Positions 45,562 to 55,751 of a stretch of 64,000 bases of DNA are shown here, piece by piece (the stretch's first letter is position 1; every line of letters starts with the position of its first letter). The stretch is from NCBI GenBank assembly GCA_037179335.1, contig JAKZHN010000027.1:186001-250000 (forward strand), written 5' to 3'. The translations under genes and the position numbers were made by a program. The notes beneath the pieces were generated by a model. The model saw only the letters and a program-made list of their open reading frames with translations, was not told the DNA's origin and did no database searches. The stretch is from Cyclaneusma minus (Eukaryota; Ascomycota; Leotiomycetes; Marthamycetales; Marthamycetaceae).

Positions 45562-48028
45562 TAGAAAATAGCTTAACTAAGATTTTAAGCTTTCCAATTT
45601 AATTCTAGCATTATAAAAATCATATAATAGCAAAATATTAAAAACCTTCTTAAAAAAACCATAGTATTGGAAATTTAAATAGCTTAGTAGCTTTTATTCC
45701 AATAGCTTTTTATTTAAAAGCTTTTAAAATTTTTTAAATGCTAAAATCTTTTTAATAATATATAAAAAGCATACCTATATTTTTTCAGCCTTTTCCTTTT
45801 TTTTCTAAATTTTTAAAAAATTTCACTTCATATTTTTAGCGCTAATTTAATAAATTTTAATATCCAATAAAATTTTAATAGCCTTTTTTTTAAAAATAAA
45901 TTTTGACTTAATAAATAAAATAAAATTATTCGCCAGCTTTTGTTTTATAAATTTAAAAACTTTATACATTGCAATATACTATATAAACGCCGCTTTAAAC
46001 GCAAAAGCCATTTTTTTTAATATTTTAAAAAAAAGTTTTACTTTATTCTTTTTAATTATTACTTTATTTAATTTACCTTTTTGCATTTTTATTTTTATAG
46101 CGCTAAAATATTTGCTTTTGCTATTAGGTTTATAAAGCCAATAAATTTTGCAATTATATAAATTTAATAGTATCTATTATTATTGCTGCTATTTAAATTT
46201 AAAAATTAAATCTTAATTTTCTAAATTAATAATAAAAAAAAATTAAAAAAAATCTACCATTAATAATAAAATTTAATAAAATATAAATAGTAATAGCCTT
46301 TTTACAAATTTTATTAAATTCCCAAAAAAATATTAATTTATTTAATTGCTAAATAAATAATTTAAAGCTAAAAATAGCCTTAGCTATATTAATATTTATA
46401 AAGCATAATAATTGGACTTTACTATTAATAAAAGCATTATATTAATTTAAAAAATTTTAAATTTCTAATATATATAATACCAAAAATCCTTTATCGCCAA
46501 TATAATTAACCAAATTTATAAATAGCATATTAATTAAATTAGCAAACTTGCCTAAAAAAAAGATTTTTTTTAAGCGCTGCCTTTTTCCAAAAATTCAAAA
46601 ACCAAATAATAATTAAAATCAGGATTAATTTAATTAATATAGCCTTTTTTCTTTTTAATAAAAAAATTGTTTTTAATGCAATTGAAGATATAATAACCAA
46701 AATTTTTATATTTATAATATTAAATTTAAAAATTTTTTATTTTTATTTTTATTAAAGCGCTAAAAACCTTCATATCCATCTTAATAGCCATTACAAAATT
46801 ATTTTTAATATTTTTTACAATTAAATCCAGAACCTTAATTTTGCTAGCTTCCCCGGCCTTCTGCAAAATAGTTAAAATTATTTATACCATATTATTTATA
46901 TTTTTCCCTGCCGCTATAATTATTTAAATTTAATTTGCGTTTTTTTTTTAAATAGACTTTAGTATATACCACTAATATATAAGCGGCATTATAATATAAA
47001 ATTCAAGCTTTTTTAAAAATTTTGCAAATATAAAAAATACCTGCAATTACGCATATTAAACTGGAAAAAAATCGGGCTAAAAAATCCTTATAAATATTAA
47101 AATCGGAAATATTACCAAACTAAATATTATAATAAAAATTTGCAAAAAAAAAATTAAATTTTTTATTCTAGCATATATAATAAATTAAATAAAAATAGCA
47201 AGCATTATTCCATTTGGTAAAAAAATTAAAGCAAGCTTAAAAAAATTATATATAGTTTTTTTATTTGCAAAAAAAAAATTCTTAGCAATGCCGTAATAGG
47301 GCTAAAAAATGCAATTGGCTTTATTTTTAATACGGGATATAATATAGACTATAAAAGCAACCGCTATAAAAAAATAATTAATATTAATAGTTAATTTATT
47401 TTTTATAATAATATATTAAATTTTAAATTCGGACTTAATGCCATTATTTAATTTATTAAAATTTAAAAGCTTTTTAAACCGGTAAAATTTAATAAAAAAG
47501 CAAAACCAATATTAATTATTATCCTAAAAATTTAAAAAGTCCTTTTCGGCATTAAGATTATTACCAAAATTATTATTATTATTACTATTAATAATAGCGT
47601 ATTTAGTATTGGCTTTATAAGCTTTATTAATATTGGCTAGGCATTTAAATTAAACAGCCAAAAAGCCCAAAATTTCTCGGATTTTATAAACTATATTGCG
47701 CAAAGCATAATATTTATTGCAAATTACCTTAAATCGCGCCTAAAAATTATTTTTATTAAAAATACTAAGCATTGCCAATATATTAAATATTGTAAAATTT
47801 TGAAAATTTATATTTAATTCTAAAAGCTATTAGTATATAACCTTTATTTTATTTTTTATTTTAGCTTTAAAAATAGCATTTTATTAAAAGCAATTATTAA
47901 AAATTTAAAAATTGCTAAAAAGAACTAAAAAAATAATTGCTAAATCTTTACTACAAAGCTAATAATTTAAGCTTATTTAAAAAAAAGGCAAAAAAATAAT
48001 AAAAAAAAAATTAATAATAGCAATTAAA

Positions 48029-48222
48029 TTATTATAAACTGGATTTAAAATTTTAGCCAAGACTAAAAGATAAACCATTATTAAAAATATTAATTGCTAT
48101 AAGGAAAGGAAAATTTTTCAGCTATTATAAAAATTGAATTTAATGGTTATATGGCGCATAGACCACTAGGGCTCTTTCGGCTAGCTAGCCATAGGAGCTC
48201 CAGCTAGTCCGGGGCCGTCATA
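48029..48222 (-). repeat. 5' LTR of nested gypsy element
   Basis: 194 bp matching 42122-42313. Its left end (minus-strand 3' side) is strongly mutated, while the right half keeps GC-rich words such as ctagctagcc and gtccggggccgtca. Confidence 0.8.
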
Positions 48223-48227
48223 TAAAT
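48223..48227. repeat. Target-site duplication TAAAT (right, nested element)
   Basis: Copy of 42117-42121 directly after the nested LTR. Confidence 0.75.
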
Positions 48228-50639
48228 TAATATTTATTTTAAATTACCAAATATTATAATAGCTAATGCTAAAAAAAAATTATTAATAAAAAATTCCAAG
48301 CAATTATAGCTTTGAATAATTTTAATATTAAAATTATTTTTATAAAAATTTATTAAAGCATTAAATATAATAAACAATTTTATACTATTTTATATAAGGC
48401 CTTAAAAACTATTTTAGCAAATTTGCCAAATATTTTATTAAAAATTATTTTTTAAATATTAATTAAAGCAATAAATAATATTGCAAAAATAAATAGCCTT
48501 ATTTCTATATTATTAATATTTAAAGCATATTTAAAGCATATTTAAAAATTAGCTTTTTTTTATATTTAAAAAAATTAAAATTATTAAAAAAATTATAATT
48601 AATATTAAAAAGCTATATATTAAAAAAATAATGGCTAATATATTATTTATAAAAAATAGCCCTAATATTTTTAAAATTATAAATTATAAATTTGGTTTTC
48701 AAATTTATATTTATAAAAAAAACAAAAAATAAAATAGCCTTTATAAAATTAAAAAAATTAAACGCCAAATTATAATTATAGAAATTAATAAACGAAATAT
48801 AAATTTCAAATCTATTTATATTAAACCAAAATACATTAATTATAATAAATTATATAATTCAATTTTAAATTGGCCTACGCCAGCATTTAAAAATAGCCCA
48901 ATTTCTAACGCTTTATTATTAGCCAATCCAGGCATTTCATTATTAATAATTTCTTAGTTTTAAAAAAAGCCAATTTCCGCAATGCCAAAACCAGCTATAA
49001 AGCTGCCAAAATTAAAATATTTATTATTAATTAAAAATTTTCTTTTAAAATAATTATTTTTAAAATCCAAAACTAATAATAATTTTAATTCTAAATTCCA
49101 TTTTAAATTTAAATTTAAAATTCCCAAAAAAAAAACAAATCTTCTAGCAATAAAAATAATGCAAAAATCCCAGAAATCAAAAAAATCCCAGGCAAATAGG
49201 GTAAATCTAAAAAAATTCAGCCAATAAATAATAAATTAAATGCGCAAGAATTTCTGGTTATAAATAAATCAAAATTAAAATCTTTAAATTTTAAAATTAA
49301 TTAAATAAATATCTATTTTTATAAAAAAAATATTTAAATATAGAAAATATAGAGATTAAAATATATTTTTATATTGCAAAAAATAATTTTGGCATATAAT
49401 GGCATTTTTTTAGCTTTAAAAAAAAGCTGAATATAAAGCTTTATTTATAATTAAAAAATATTGGCAAAATTACTATAAAAGGCCAATTATTTAAACTTTT
49501 AAATTAAGCAAAAATAAATGGCTTTATAATTATAAATATTTTTAAATTTGTTTTATTTAATTTTTAAATTTATAAAAATAAAAATACTAAAATTTTTAAA
49601 ATAAAAATAATTAGGAAAATTAAGGGCAAAAGAAATTTAATATTATATAAAAAATTTAAATTAATTATTTAAAGCTATTTAAATACTGGAAAACAATTTA
49701 TTTTTATATAGTTTTTAATTATTCAATATTATATTTAAAGGGTTTTAATTAATTTGGCCCCTTTTTTGGTATTTAAATATAAATAATTATTTTTATTTTA
49801 AAATATTATTTAATTATATTTTTATTTCCAGAATATATTTTATTGCAAAATTTATTGCTATTTGCCAAAAAAAATAAAAAACAATTTTTTTTTAAAAATT
49901 ATAATTTGCTTTTTTAAACCATTGTATAAATTGGCAAAAATTGGCTTATATTAATTTATTATTTATTTAAAGCATTATATAAATAAACTGTATATAAAAA
50001 TATTTATATTTAATTTATATTTTATAATTTTAAATTCAGAATTTAAAAATCTAAATTTTTGCGCTATAATAATATTATAAATTAATAATATATTTATTTT
50101 CTATATTAAAAAATAATTTAATTTAGAAAAATTGGAATTAACCAAAATTTAATTTAAAATCAAGCCTAAAACTAAGCTTTTACCGGATATTTTTCTGCTT
50201 TTTAATAATTATAATTTTATTTTATTTAAATTAAAAAATAGTATAATTTTTAAATAAAAAAATAAAAATATTAATATTAATTTGATAAATTCTATAGCTT
50301 TAAATTTTAAATACCCTTATATTTAGAAAAAAGCAAAAACTATATACCCGTTTTTTATATACCAATTAAAATTAGTTTTTAATTTATTTATAATTGTATA
50401 GTATTAAAATCCTATTTTAGAAAATACTAAAGCATTAAATAAAAAACTCCGCTAAATTATAAATAATTTAAAAAAAAAAAATCTGGCTATAATTAAGCTA
50501 TTTATTTTTATAAATAAATTATTTATAAATAATAAAAATTTGTTTTTCCAATTAGGGTTTTTTATTATTTTAGCAAATAAATTTATAAATATATTAGCTG
50601 CTATTTTTAAATTTAAAGACAATATAATTTACTAAAATA

Positions 50640-51020
50640 GCATTAAATTTAGAAAAATAATAAAAAATATATTGGTATTAGAAATTTTAGCTATAATTTT
50701 AGAAATAAATATAGCTATAGCCATTAGCTTTATATTTAATTTAATTATTTTCCAATTAAATATTCAAAATATTCCAGTTATTATTTATATAAACAATTAT
50801 AGCCTATATAAATATTTTATTAAATTGGGGACTATTACTAAAAAAGATTTATAGTAAATATTTTTTATTTTAGGCAAAGCTATAAAAAACGGGAATTTTA
50901 GAAAATAAAATAAATAAACGGAAAAAACAATCCTATTAACGCTATAATTAAAGCCAACTCTAATAATATTTTGGAAACCTTAATTTCCACCAATAAACTA
51001 ATAATTAAAATTAAGGGATA
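50640..51020 (+). pseudogene. Degenerate copia RNase H and pol end
   Basis: The stretch 50672-50854 is open for 60 codons and reads as the copia RNase H core: an LEILAIILEINIAIAIS helix, then IPVIIYINNYSLYKYFIKLGT, where Asp of the usual TDS motif has become Asn. The following bases encode the typical copia C-terminus (INGKNNPINA, LETLISTNKLIIK). Several stops occur. Confidence 0.75.
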
Positions 51021-51173
51021 AATTAATAAAAATAAAAATAAAATGGGAAGGTCAGAAAAAAAACGGTTTAAATAGCAAATATGGAAATAATTTAAAAATA
51101 TTTAAATATAAAGAAAGAAATACCATATATTTTCAGCATGGTTAAATCTTTTTATAAAAATAAAGAAATTCAG

Positions 51174-51370
51174 TATTTAACCAGCTAAAGTATAAGCCTC
51201 AAATACCAAGGATAGCCTATACACTTATAGCTGGCGTTAGCGCCAAGCATGGGAATAGCTTTATAAAAAGCGACGGCAAGGAGCCCTCTTCCTTCCTTAG
51301 TTACAATTCACCAGCATACCAGCACCCTACGTTCGAACGTGACTCACCCCCTGTACCCTGTAACCGAACA
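51174..51370 (+). repeat. 3' LTR of the copia element
   Basis: Partner of 38486-38682. Here the inner (left) half is mutated (TATTTAACC in place of TGTCTGACC) and the outer (right) half is clean, ending in ccgaaca. This is the mirror image of the left LTR. Confidence 0.85.
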
Positions 51371-51375
51371 GATCC
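51371..51375. repeat. Target-site duplication GATCC (right)
   Basis: Copy of 38481-38485. Confidence 0.85.
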
Positions 51376-52198
51376 ACCTATAGTGGTAATAAAAGAGCTT
51401 AAACTCTTTCGGGCTCGCTTTTAACCCTCGACGTCCTGAGATTAGCACACAGTAGTAGTAATGGCTGAACATCTTATCTTCTTGTTTATCTGTAAGATTT
51501 CTAATTATTGGGGATATTTTCAGTTATCGGAGGCAGTCTCAGTTCTTGGGAATGTTCTTAGTTATTGGCGATATTCTTGATAATTGGGGATAGTGCCAGA
51601 TATTGTGAATACTTGTCACGGTACTGAACCTGGAGCTATAAACTTCGAGGTTCCGGACCCCGTGACTACGTTCCTCTAGCTCCGCGCTAGCCTCAGCCCT
51701 AGGAGCCTTAGTTAGCTTGGAGCTCTGGAGAACTTTCCTCTCCTGCTCACAACACCGCTATCACCTGGCCCTTTTGTTGCGCGGTGATAATACTCCCAAT
51801 TATTGGGAGCATCTTCTGGGCAACTTTCGCAAATTCGCCAGAGAGCGTCTCAGGGTAAGAGGGACGCAGAGTTTCTCGCATAAATGTAAGTCTTGCTAAA
51901 AAGTCACGGTACTAATGGTTCTCCCAAATCAATCCGCTTTATCAATGCGCGCAATATATAGCTCGCAATCGCAAACTAAGACCCCCATAAAGCTTCAAAT
52001 CCCGGGGGGGTGTTTTTTTTTCTGCTTTTATTTTCTTGTCGGAGATCCATGATTCCCAGCTGTATCATTTTACGTCCAGCTCATCTGGTACGTAATTTCC
52101 CATGGCGGAGTTTCAACGAAGGTGAAGAAGCAGTAAGTTGCTAGCTCTCGAGTATGGGGAAGCTTGGCGCCTATGGTGCGGTCCTGCGACGATTGGTG
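51376..52198. other. Intergenic with a degenerate short tandem repeat
   Basis: No supported gene. At 51500-51605 a unit of about 20-24 bases built on (a/g)ttattggggatattctcag recurs four to five times with changes. A weaker copy is at about 51796. Confidence 0.5.
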
Positions 52199-52711
52199 TC
52201 TACCTAGGGGGGGCGGGGTAGCCTAGGAATACCGTGAGAGTGCGGCGCTGATGCCTGTGCGGTGTAAAAATTAAGGACGGAACAAGGGCGGAGACTAGGC
52301 CGTAGCATTCTATGCGCGGCACGGTGGCACGGGAACGGCACTGGTATGGCATAGTGGTATAGCACAGCATTATGGTATAGCTATTACATAGAATAGAAAA
52401 GCAAAAGCATGGCCTTAAGTCCCACTCGAACTCAAGGCCTTGCATTTCCACTATTCCACATGCTATCATAGAGCCAGCATAGCAAGTAATTAATGCCAAA
52501 AACTCTTGAATTTAAATACACAAAAATACCTAGCATATATAATAGCATATAATAGCTTAGCTGAACCGTGCATATACCGTGCATATACCGTGCTATACCA
52601 TAATGCCGTATAATACCATGATGCCGTCCCTGTGCCGTCCGTGTGCCATGATGCCGTCCCTATGCCGCCCCTACACCGTAGTGCAAAATAGCCCCGCCCC
52701 CCCTAGGTAGA
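52199..52711. mobile_element. Foldback / MITE-like element with 20-bp perfect TIRs
   Basis: The left end tctacctaggggggg-cgggg (52199-52218) is the exact reverse complement of 52692-52711. Beyond the TIRs the arms remain partly complementary: ggcacgg, gggaacggca and gcattatggtatag on the left pair with words at about 52575-52660 on the right, so the 513-bp unit can fold into a long hairpin. The right arm contains small tandem repeats (ccgtgcatata twice; atgccgtccct several times). No transposase is encoded, and no clear target duplication was found. Confidence 0.65.
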
Positions 52712-52903
52712 GACCAGTTAGCATAGGTAAGCTCAACGGAAGAAAAGTTGAAGATGACTCACAGCTCGGCCTGTGGCGTACCCTAGTCGATAAGCCGATG
52801 AATTGTAGCAATAACAGCGGCGAGCTGAAGCTTCGGCTCGGGAGTCGGAAGATCGGAGGACTGTTGTAGAGAGTGCCAACTAGCCAATCTTCTGCGAGTT
52901 CAG
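52712..52903. other. Intergenic
   Basis: Nothing recognised. Confidence 0.3.
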
Positions 52904-53379
52904 TCAGAAGTGATTAATGTACACGGCATCAGACCCAGCGGGTACAGGAGGCGCGGCTAAAGGGGCAGGGCCAGTAGGCATAGCTTGCTCTACTTCCTCG
53001 GCCGCCCCTCCCATACCTGCTAACTCTGGCTTAGGCGGATTCCGGGCCTGCTGCTCGTCCCATGCTTTGTGTCCCTTGTCCTTGTTCTTTGGAGGGCCAG
53101 CAGTGACCTTGAAGTCTTCTCGGCCACTGCAGCCTCCTCCCGAAGTCGCTGAGCCTCTTGGGCTCGTAGCCGTGCCTCCTCTCTTGCTTGCTTGCTGGTA
53201 CAGAAATCGCAAATTCCAATCTTGCGGCGCAAGCCCACAGTGGGCTTCACACACATCTCGCATTCCTTGCAAAGCTCTTCATGATTTTTGCAAACCAAGA
53301 CCTTGTTGTCACCTTGGCGCACCCTATTGCAGGGGCCAAAGACATGGCCCGGACAGTGATGAGAGTCCTTGCCCGGCAT
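52904..53379 (-). CDS. Cys/His-rich family member E, probably frameshifted near its end
   Basis: Minus-strand paralogue. From the ATG at 53379 (or 53382) it reads MPGKDSHHC, then VCKNHEELCKECEMC and GICDFCTSKQ, preserving HHC, C-x2-H-x3-C-x2-C and C-x2-C of member A, followed by an Arg/Glu/Ala helix. This frame stops at 53020. Near 53111-53130 the family tail appears in another frame (EDFKVTAGPPKNKDKGHKAW), which then runs openly to a stop at 52904 through a Pro/Ala-rich end. The tail matches the (R/K)DF-x-PP-PK-x-K pattern of A to C, so a one-base shift is more likely than a new C-terminus. Unlike A to D, no splice acceptor sits directly before the ATG. It lies about 15 kb from member D because the 12.9-kb transposon block and other intergenic DNA lie between them. 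Confidence 0.55.
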
Positions 53380-54342
53380 CATAAAGATGTGGAGTATGCG
53401 TTTTCGGATTCGGATCGAAGTAGAACGTTTTTCGGAGTTTCGAGGGAACTGCGGGAGCAGTGGTGAGGGAACTGTAGAGGCAATTAGTCTTGACGGAACT
53501 GCGCAGTACCAGTAGAAATACCAGTAGAAATTGTGCAGTGTTGAGGAAGCTGCGGAATTGCAGCTTAAGGCAGGGCGGAGGGGATGAATAGACAAACCTT
53601 GAAGGAGCTGGGCAGTTGCAGCTTTAGTACCAATTGCAGAGCCAGTTTGTTATTTTTCTCGAGAGGAGGAGGAAGGCGGAAGTCGGAGTTGTAGTTGCTT
53701 GTGACTGGGGGGGAGGAGCCCTGGCAGTGAGCTGCTGTGGTCACAGCTGAAGCTTGTTGTCGCTACGTTGTGGACGCAAAACCAGAAGTTGGTCACAATC
53801 AGGCTCCAGACAGATGTCTGCGCTGGTCAATTGCTTATTGTTGATTCTTGAAACAGTTCGATACAAGAATCTACCACTCAGGCGCAATGCTGGGCAACAG
53901 TCTTGTGATGAGTCTTGCTAATAACGCGAAACCGAGATGGTAAACAACTGGGCGCAGTCAGGCTGGCCAGTCAATTCCTTTTCAATCGCCTCTTTTCAAG
54001 TAAATCTTGCCGATCTGTGATCTCAATGAAGATGGTGGTCGCTGCGCTAGCACGTGGGTCGGTGAAAAAGTGTTGTTACTGTCTATAAGGGAAATTGGGC
54101 GTAGAGCTCTCTCTCCCAGTTATCTACTACCTACTGGCGCCAAGCCCTAGCGCTAGCCCCGTGCCAGTCATGTGACTGCAGCCAACAGCTACAGCCACCC
54201 AAACACTGCTCAAAAGGATCAACGAGGGCACGGCACATGGGAGAAGCTTCTGATTATATACCTATAGCGGAGAAGTTTTCTGAGCGGAGAGCTCAAGCTT
54301 GCTAATGCTTCACCAAGACCCCAAGACCAACATCTCCTGACC
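53380..54342. other. Intergenic
   Basis: No supported gene. The first 200 bases hold a short direct repeat (agtaccagtagaaat / accagtagaaat) at about 53506-53530. Confidence 0.35.
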
Positions 54343-55751
54343 TCACAACTTCGCCGCCCCCAACCTCCTATAAATCTCGTCCTCAAACCTTTTATTCCAC
54401 TCCACACTCTTCAAATCTCCCGTCGGCACCATCTGACTCGCAAACATGCCACAAACCCCCGTCGTCCTATCAATCCACCAATACAAACAAGGCAACCCAC
54501 TCCACGCCAAACTATTCTTCTTTGGTCCACCTGCCACATCTTCCATATTCATCAGTCCGCCTAATCCCCAGTCTAGCTTCGTGTTCAAAGGATACCGACT
54601 TGCGGCGGCGTTGAGCTCGGGGATATTCCAAAGGTAGTTGAGTGTTGCGGATGCTTTGGGGGAGAGCTGTGGTTGGAACATGGAATCGACTGTGGTGGGT
54701 TGGAGTAATTTGCCGTCGTTGGCGAGGATGCTGCGCAGGATTTTGAGGTATTCGGGCGCGGAAGTGAAAATTCCCTGTCCGCCAAAATCCGCTAGCGGTT
54801 TCATCGGATGCGGGTATTCTGTTGCGGGTTCGGCGGGTTCGTCGCTTGGCATTGGAAAGTTGAGTTGCGGGTGCATGTCGCAGGGCCGACTGCTCATGTC
54901 TGTCAGGCGGGACATGAGTTCGGGGTTCTTAGTGGGGTGGAAGGTCATGTTTTTGATGCCCAGCGGCGCGTAGATATGCTGTGAGAAGTAGGCTTCTAGT
55001 GTCGTGGAGTTGAGACGCTCGACGGCGAGGCCAGCCCAGTCGAGACCGGTGCTGTAAGACCAGGCTTCGCCGGGTTGGAAGATGAGGGGCACGGAGTAGC
55101 ATTCGGGGACTGTGCCTTCGTCAGGAACGTTTGTGCTGCTAGCTTTCTTCCATCTTTTCAGCACGGGATGCATTTGGTGGTATGCTAGACCGGCACTGTG
55201 TGTCACGAGTTTTCTGGATTTTGGTTAGTCACAAGAGCGCAGGGTCTCTGAGCTGACAAGTATCGAGGAAGCAACAAACCTGAGAGTGATGGTTTTCTTT
55301 CTTTTTTCGTAAGTTGGCTTGCCCGAGATCTTGTCGAAGCCAGTTATTATTTCGATGGCGTTGAGTTCAGGAAGAATCCTCGTGATGTCTTCGTCCCATG
55401 TGACTTGGCCTCTTTCCACACACTGTAGTACTGCTATCGATGTGACGAGTTTGGTACATGATGCGATCCACATTGTCGAGTCAAGCTGCAAAGGCTCATC
55501 CTTGCCTTCTTTGAGAGACCGGCGTCCAAATGCTTTTGCATAGCTGAAGCTTCCTACAAGACATGTCAGCTTCGGACATTGAAAAGATGTATAGGAATTG
55601 GGTAGAGGCACTCGAGATTGATGATTGATGAATAGACAACATAAGAAAGCAACTTGAACATACCTGAAGCATTACTGGCAACACACACAGCTCCCGCAAG
55701 GACCTTATCCGCACACGCCTTCTCGAAGTCCTCTTCAAAAGACGACGTCAT
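54343..55751 (-). CDS. Class C beta-lactamase-related serine hydrolase (EstB/LovD-like)
   Basis: Three exons, 55751-55664, 55553-55280 and 55213-54343, give 410 residues with all GT..AG introns in phase. It has the serine beta-lactamase/penicillin-binding fold. The catalytic Ser61-x-x-Lys64 lies in ASCTKLVTS, the second motif Tyr174-Ser lies in WSYSTGLDWAG, and HSAGL precedes it. These match the esterase/transesterase branch (EstB, fungal acyltransferases such as LovD) rather than true beta-lactamases. The third (K/H)-x-G motif is not obvious by eye; GLGGLMNMEDV is the likely region. There is no signal peptide, so it is probably intracellular. The gene is not beside polyketide or NRPS genes here, so a biosynthetic role cannot be inferred. 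Confidence 0.85.

Larger units (their letters stand above)
42122..48222 (-). mobile_element. RIP-mutated Ty3/gypsy chromodomain retrotransposon (nested)
   Basis: A 6,101-bp element inserted into the copia element, flanked by TAAAT duplications, with LTRs of 192 and 194 bp. Coding strand is minus. Reverse transcriptase is readable at about 45561-44700 (LAKGFI...VLFIKKPEKELRFYINY, later YFTKFNIK and EVQ-like FLEFCNFYRIFIKNY), and an integrase C-terminal chromodomain-like block lies at about 42850-42670 (YKINWGPIYNSNPKWYL, SDFKY, LREFY). Every domain is broken by stops from C-to-T change. A polypurine tract next to the minus-strand 3' LTR confirms orientation. Confidence 0.85.
38486..51370 (+). 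mobile_element. RIP-mutated Ty1/copia LTR retrotransposon (outer element)
   Basis: A 12,885-bp element with 197-bp LTRs and a perfect GATCC target duplication. Without the nested gypsy insertion it is about 6.8 kb, normal for a fungal copia element. On the plus strand a degenerate gag zinc knuckle (ICYKSGYFSIKH) lies at about 40957-41040, a protease-like D-S-G stretch follows near 41230, and the RNase H end of pol is readable at 50640-51020 (YINNYSLYKYFIKLGT; then KNNPINA and ISTNKLIIKI). The body is extremely A+T-rich with a stop every few codons. The pattern fits RIP: C-to-T on both strands, TpA excess. It cannot move by itself. Confidence 0.85.

Noticed and set aside
39236..50854. Short open frames in the A+T-rich block as genuine small genes
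   Set aside because: They fall within recognisable retrotransposon domains or random TAA-poor stretches, and composition shows RIP damage rather than selection.
54343..55751. Calling the serine hydrolase a beta-lactamase
   Set aside because: The S-x-x-K and YS-x-G motifs fit the EstB/LovD-type esterase branch, and the third lactamase motif is not evident.
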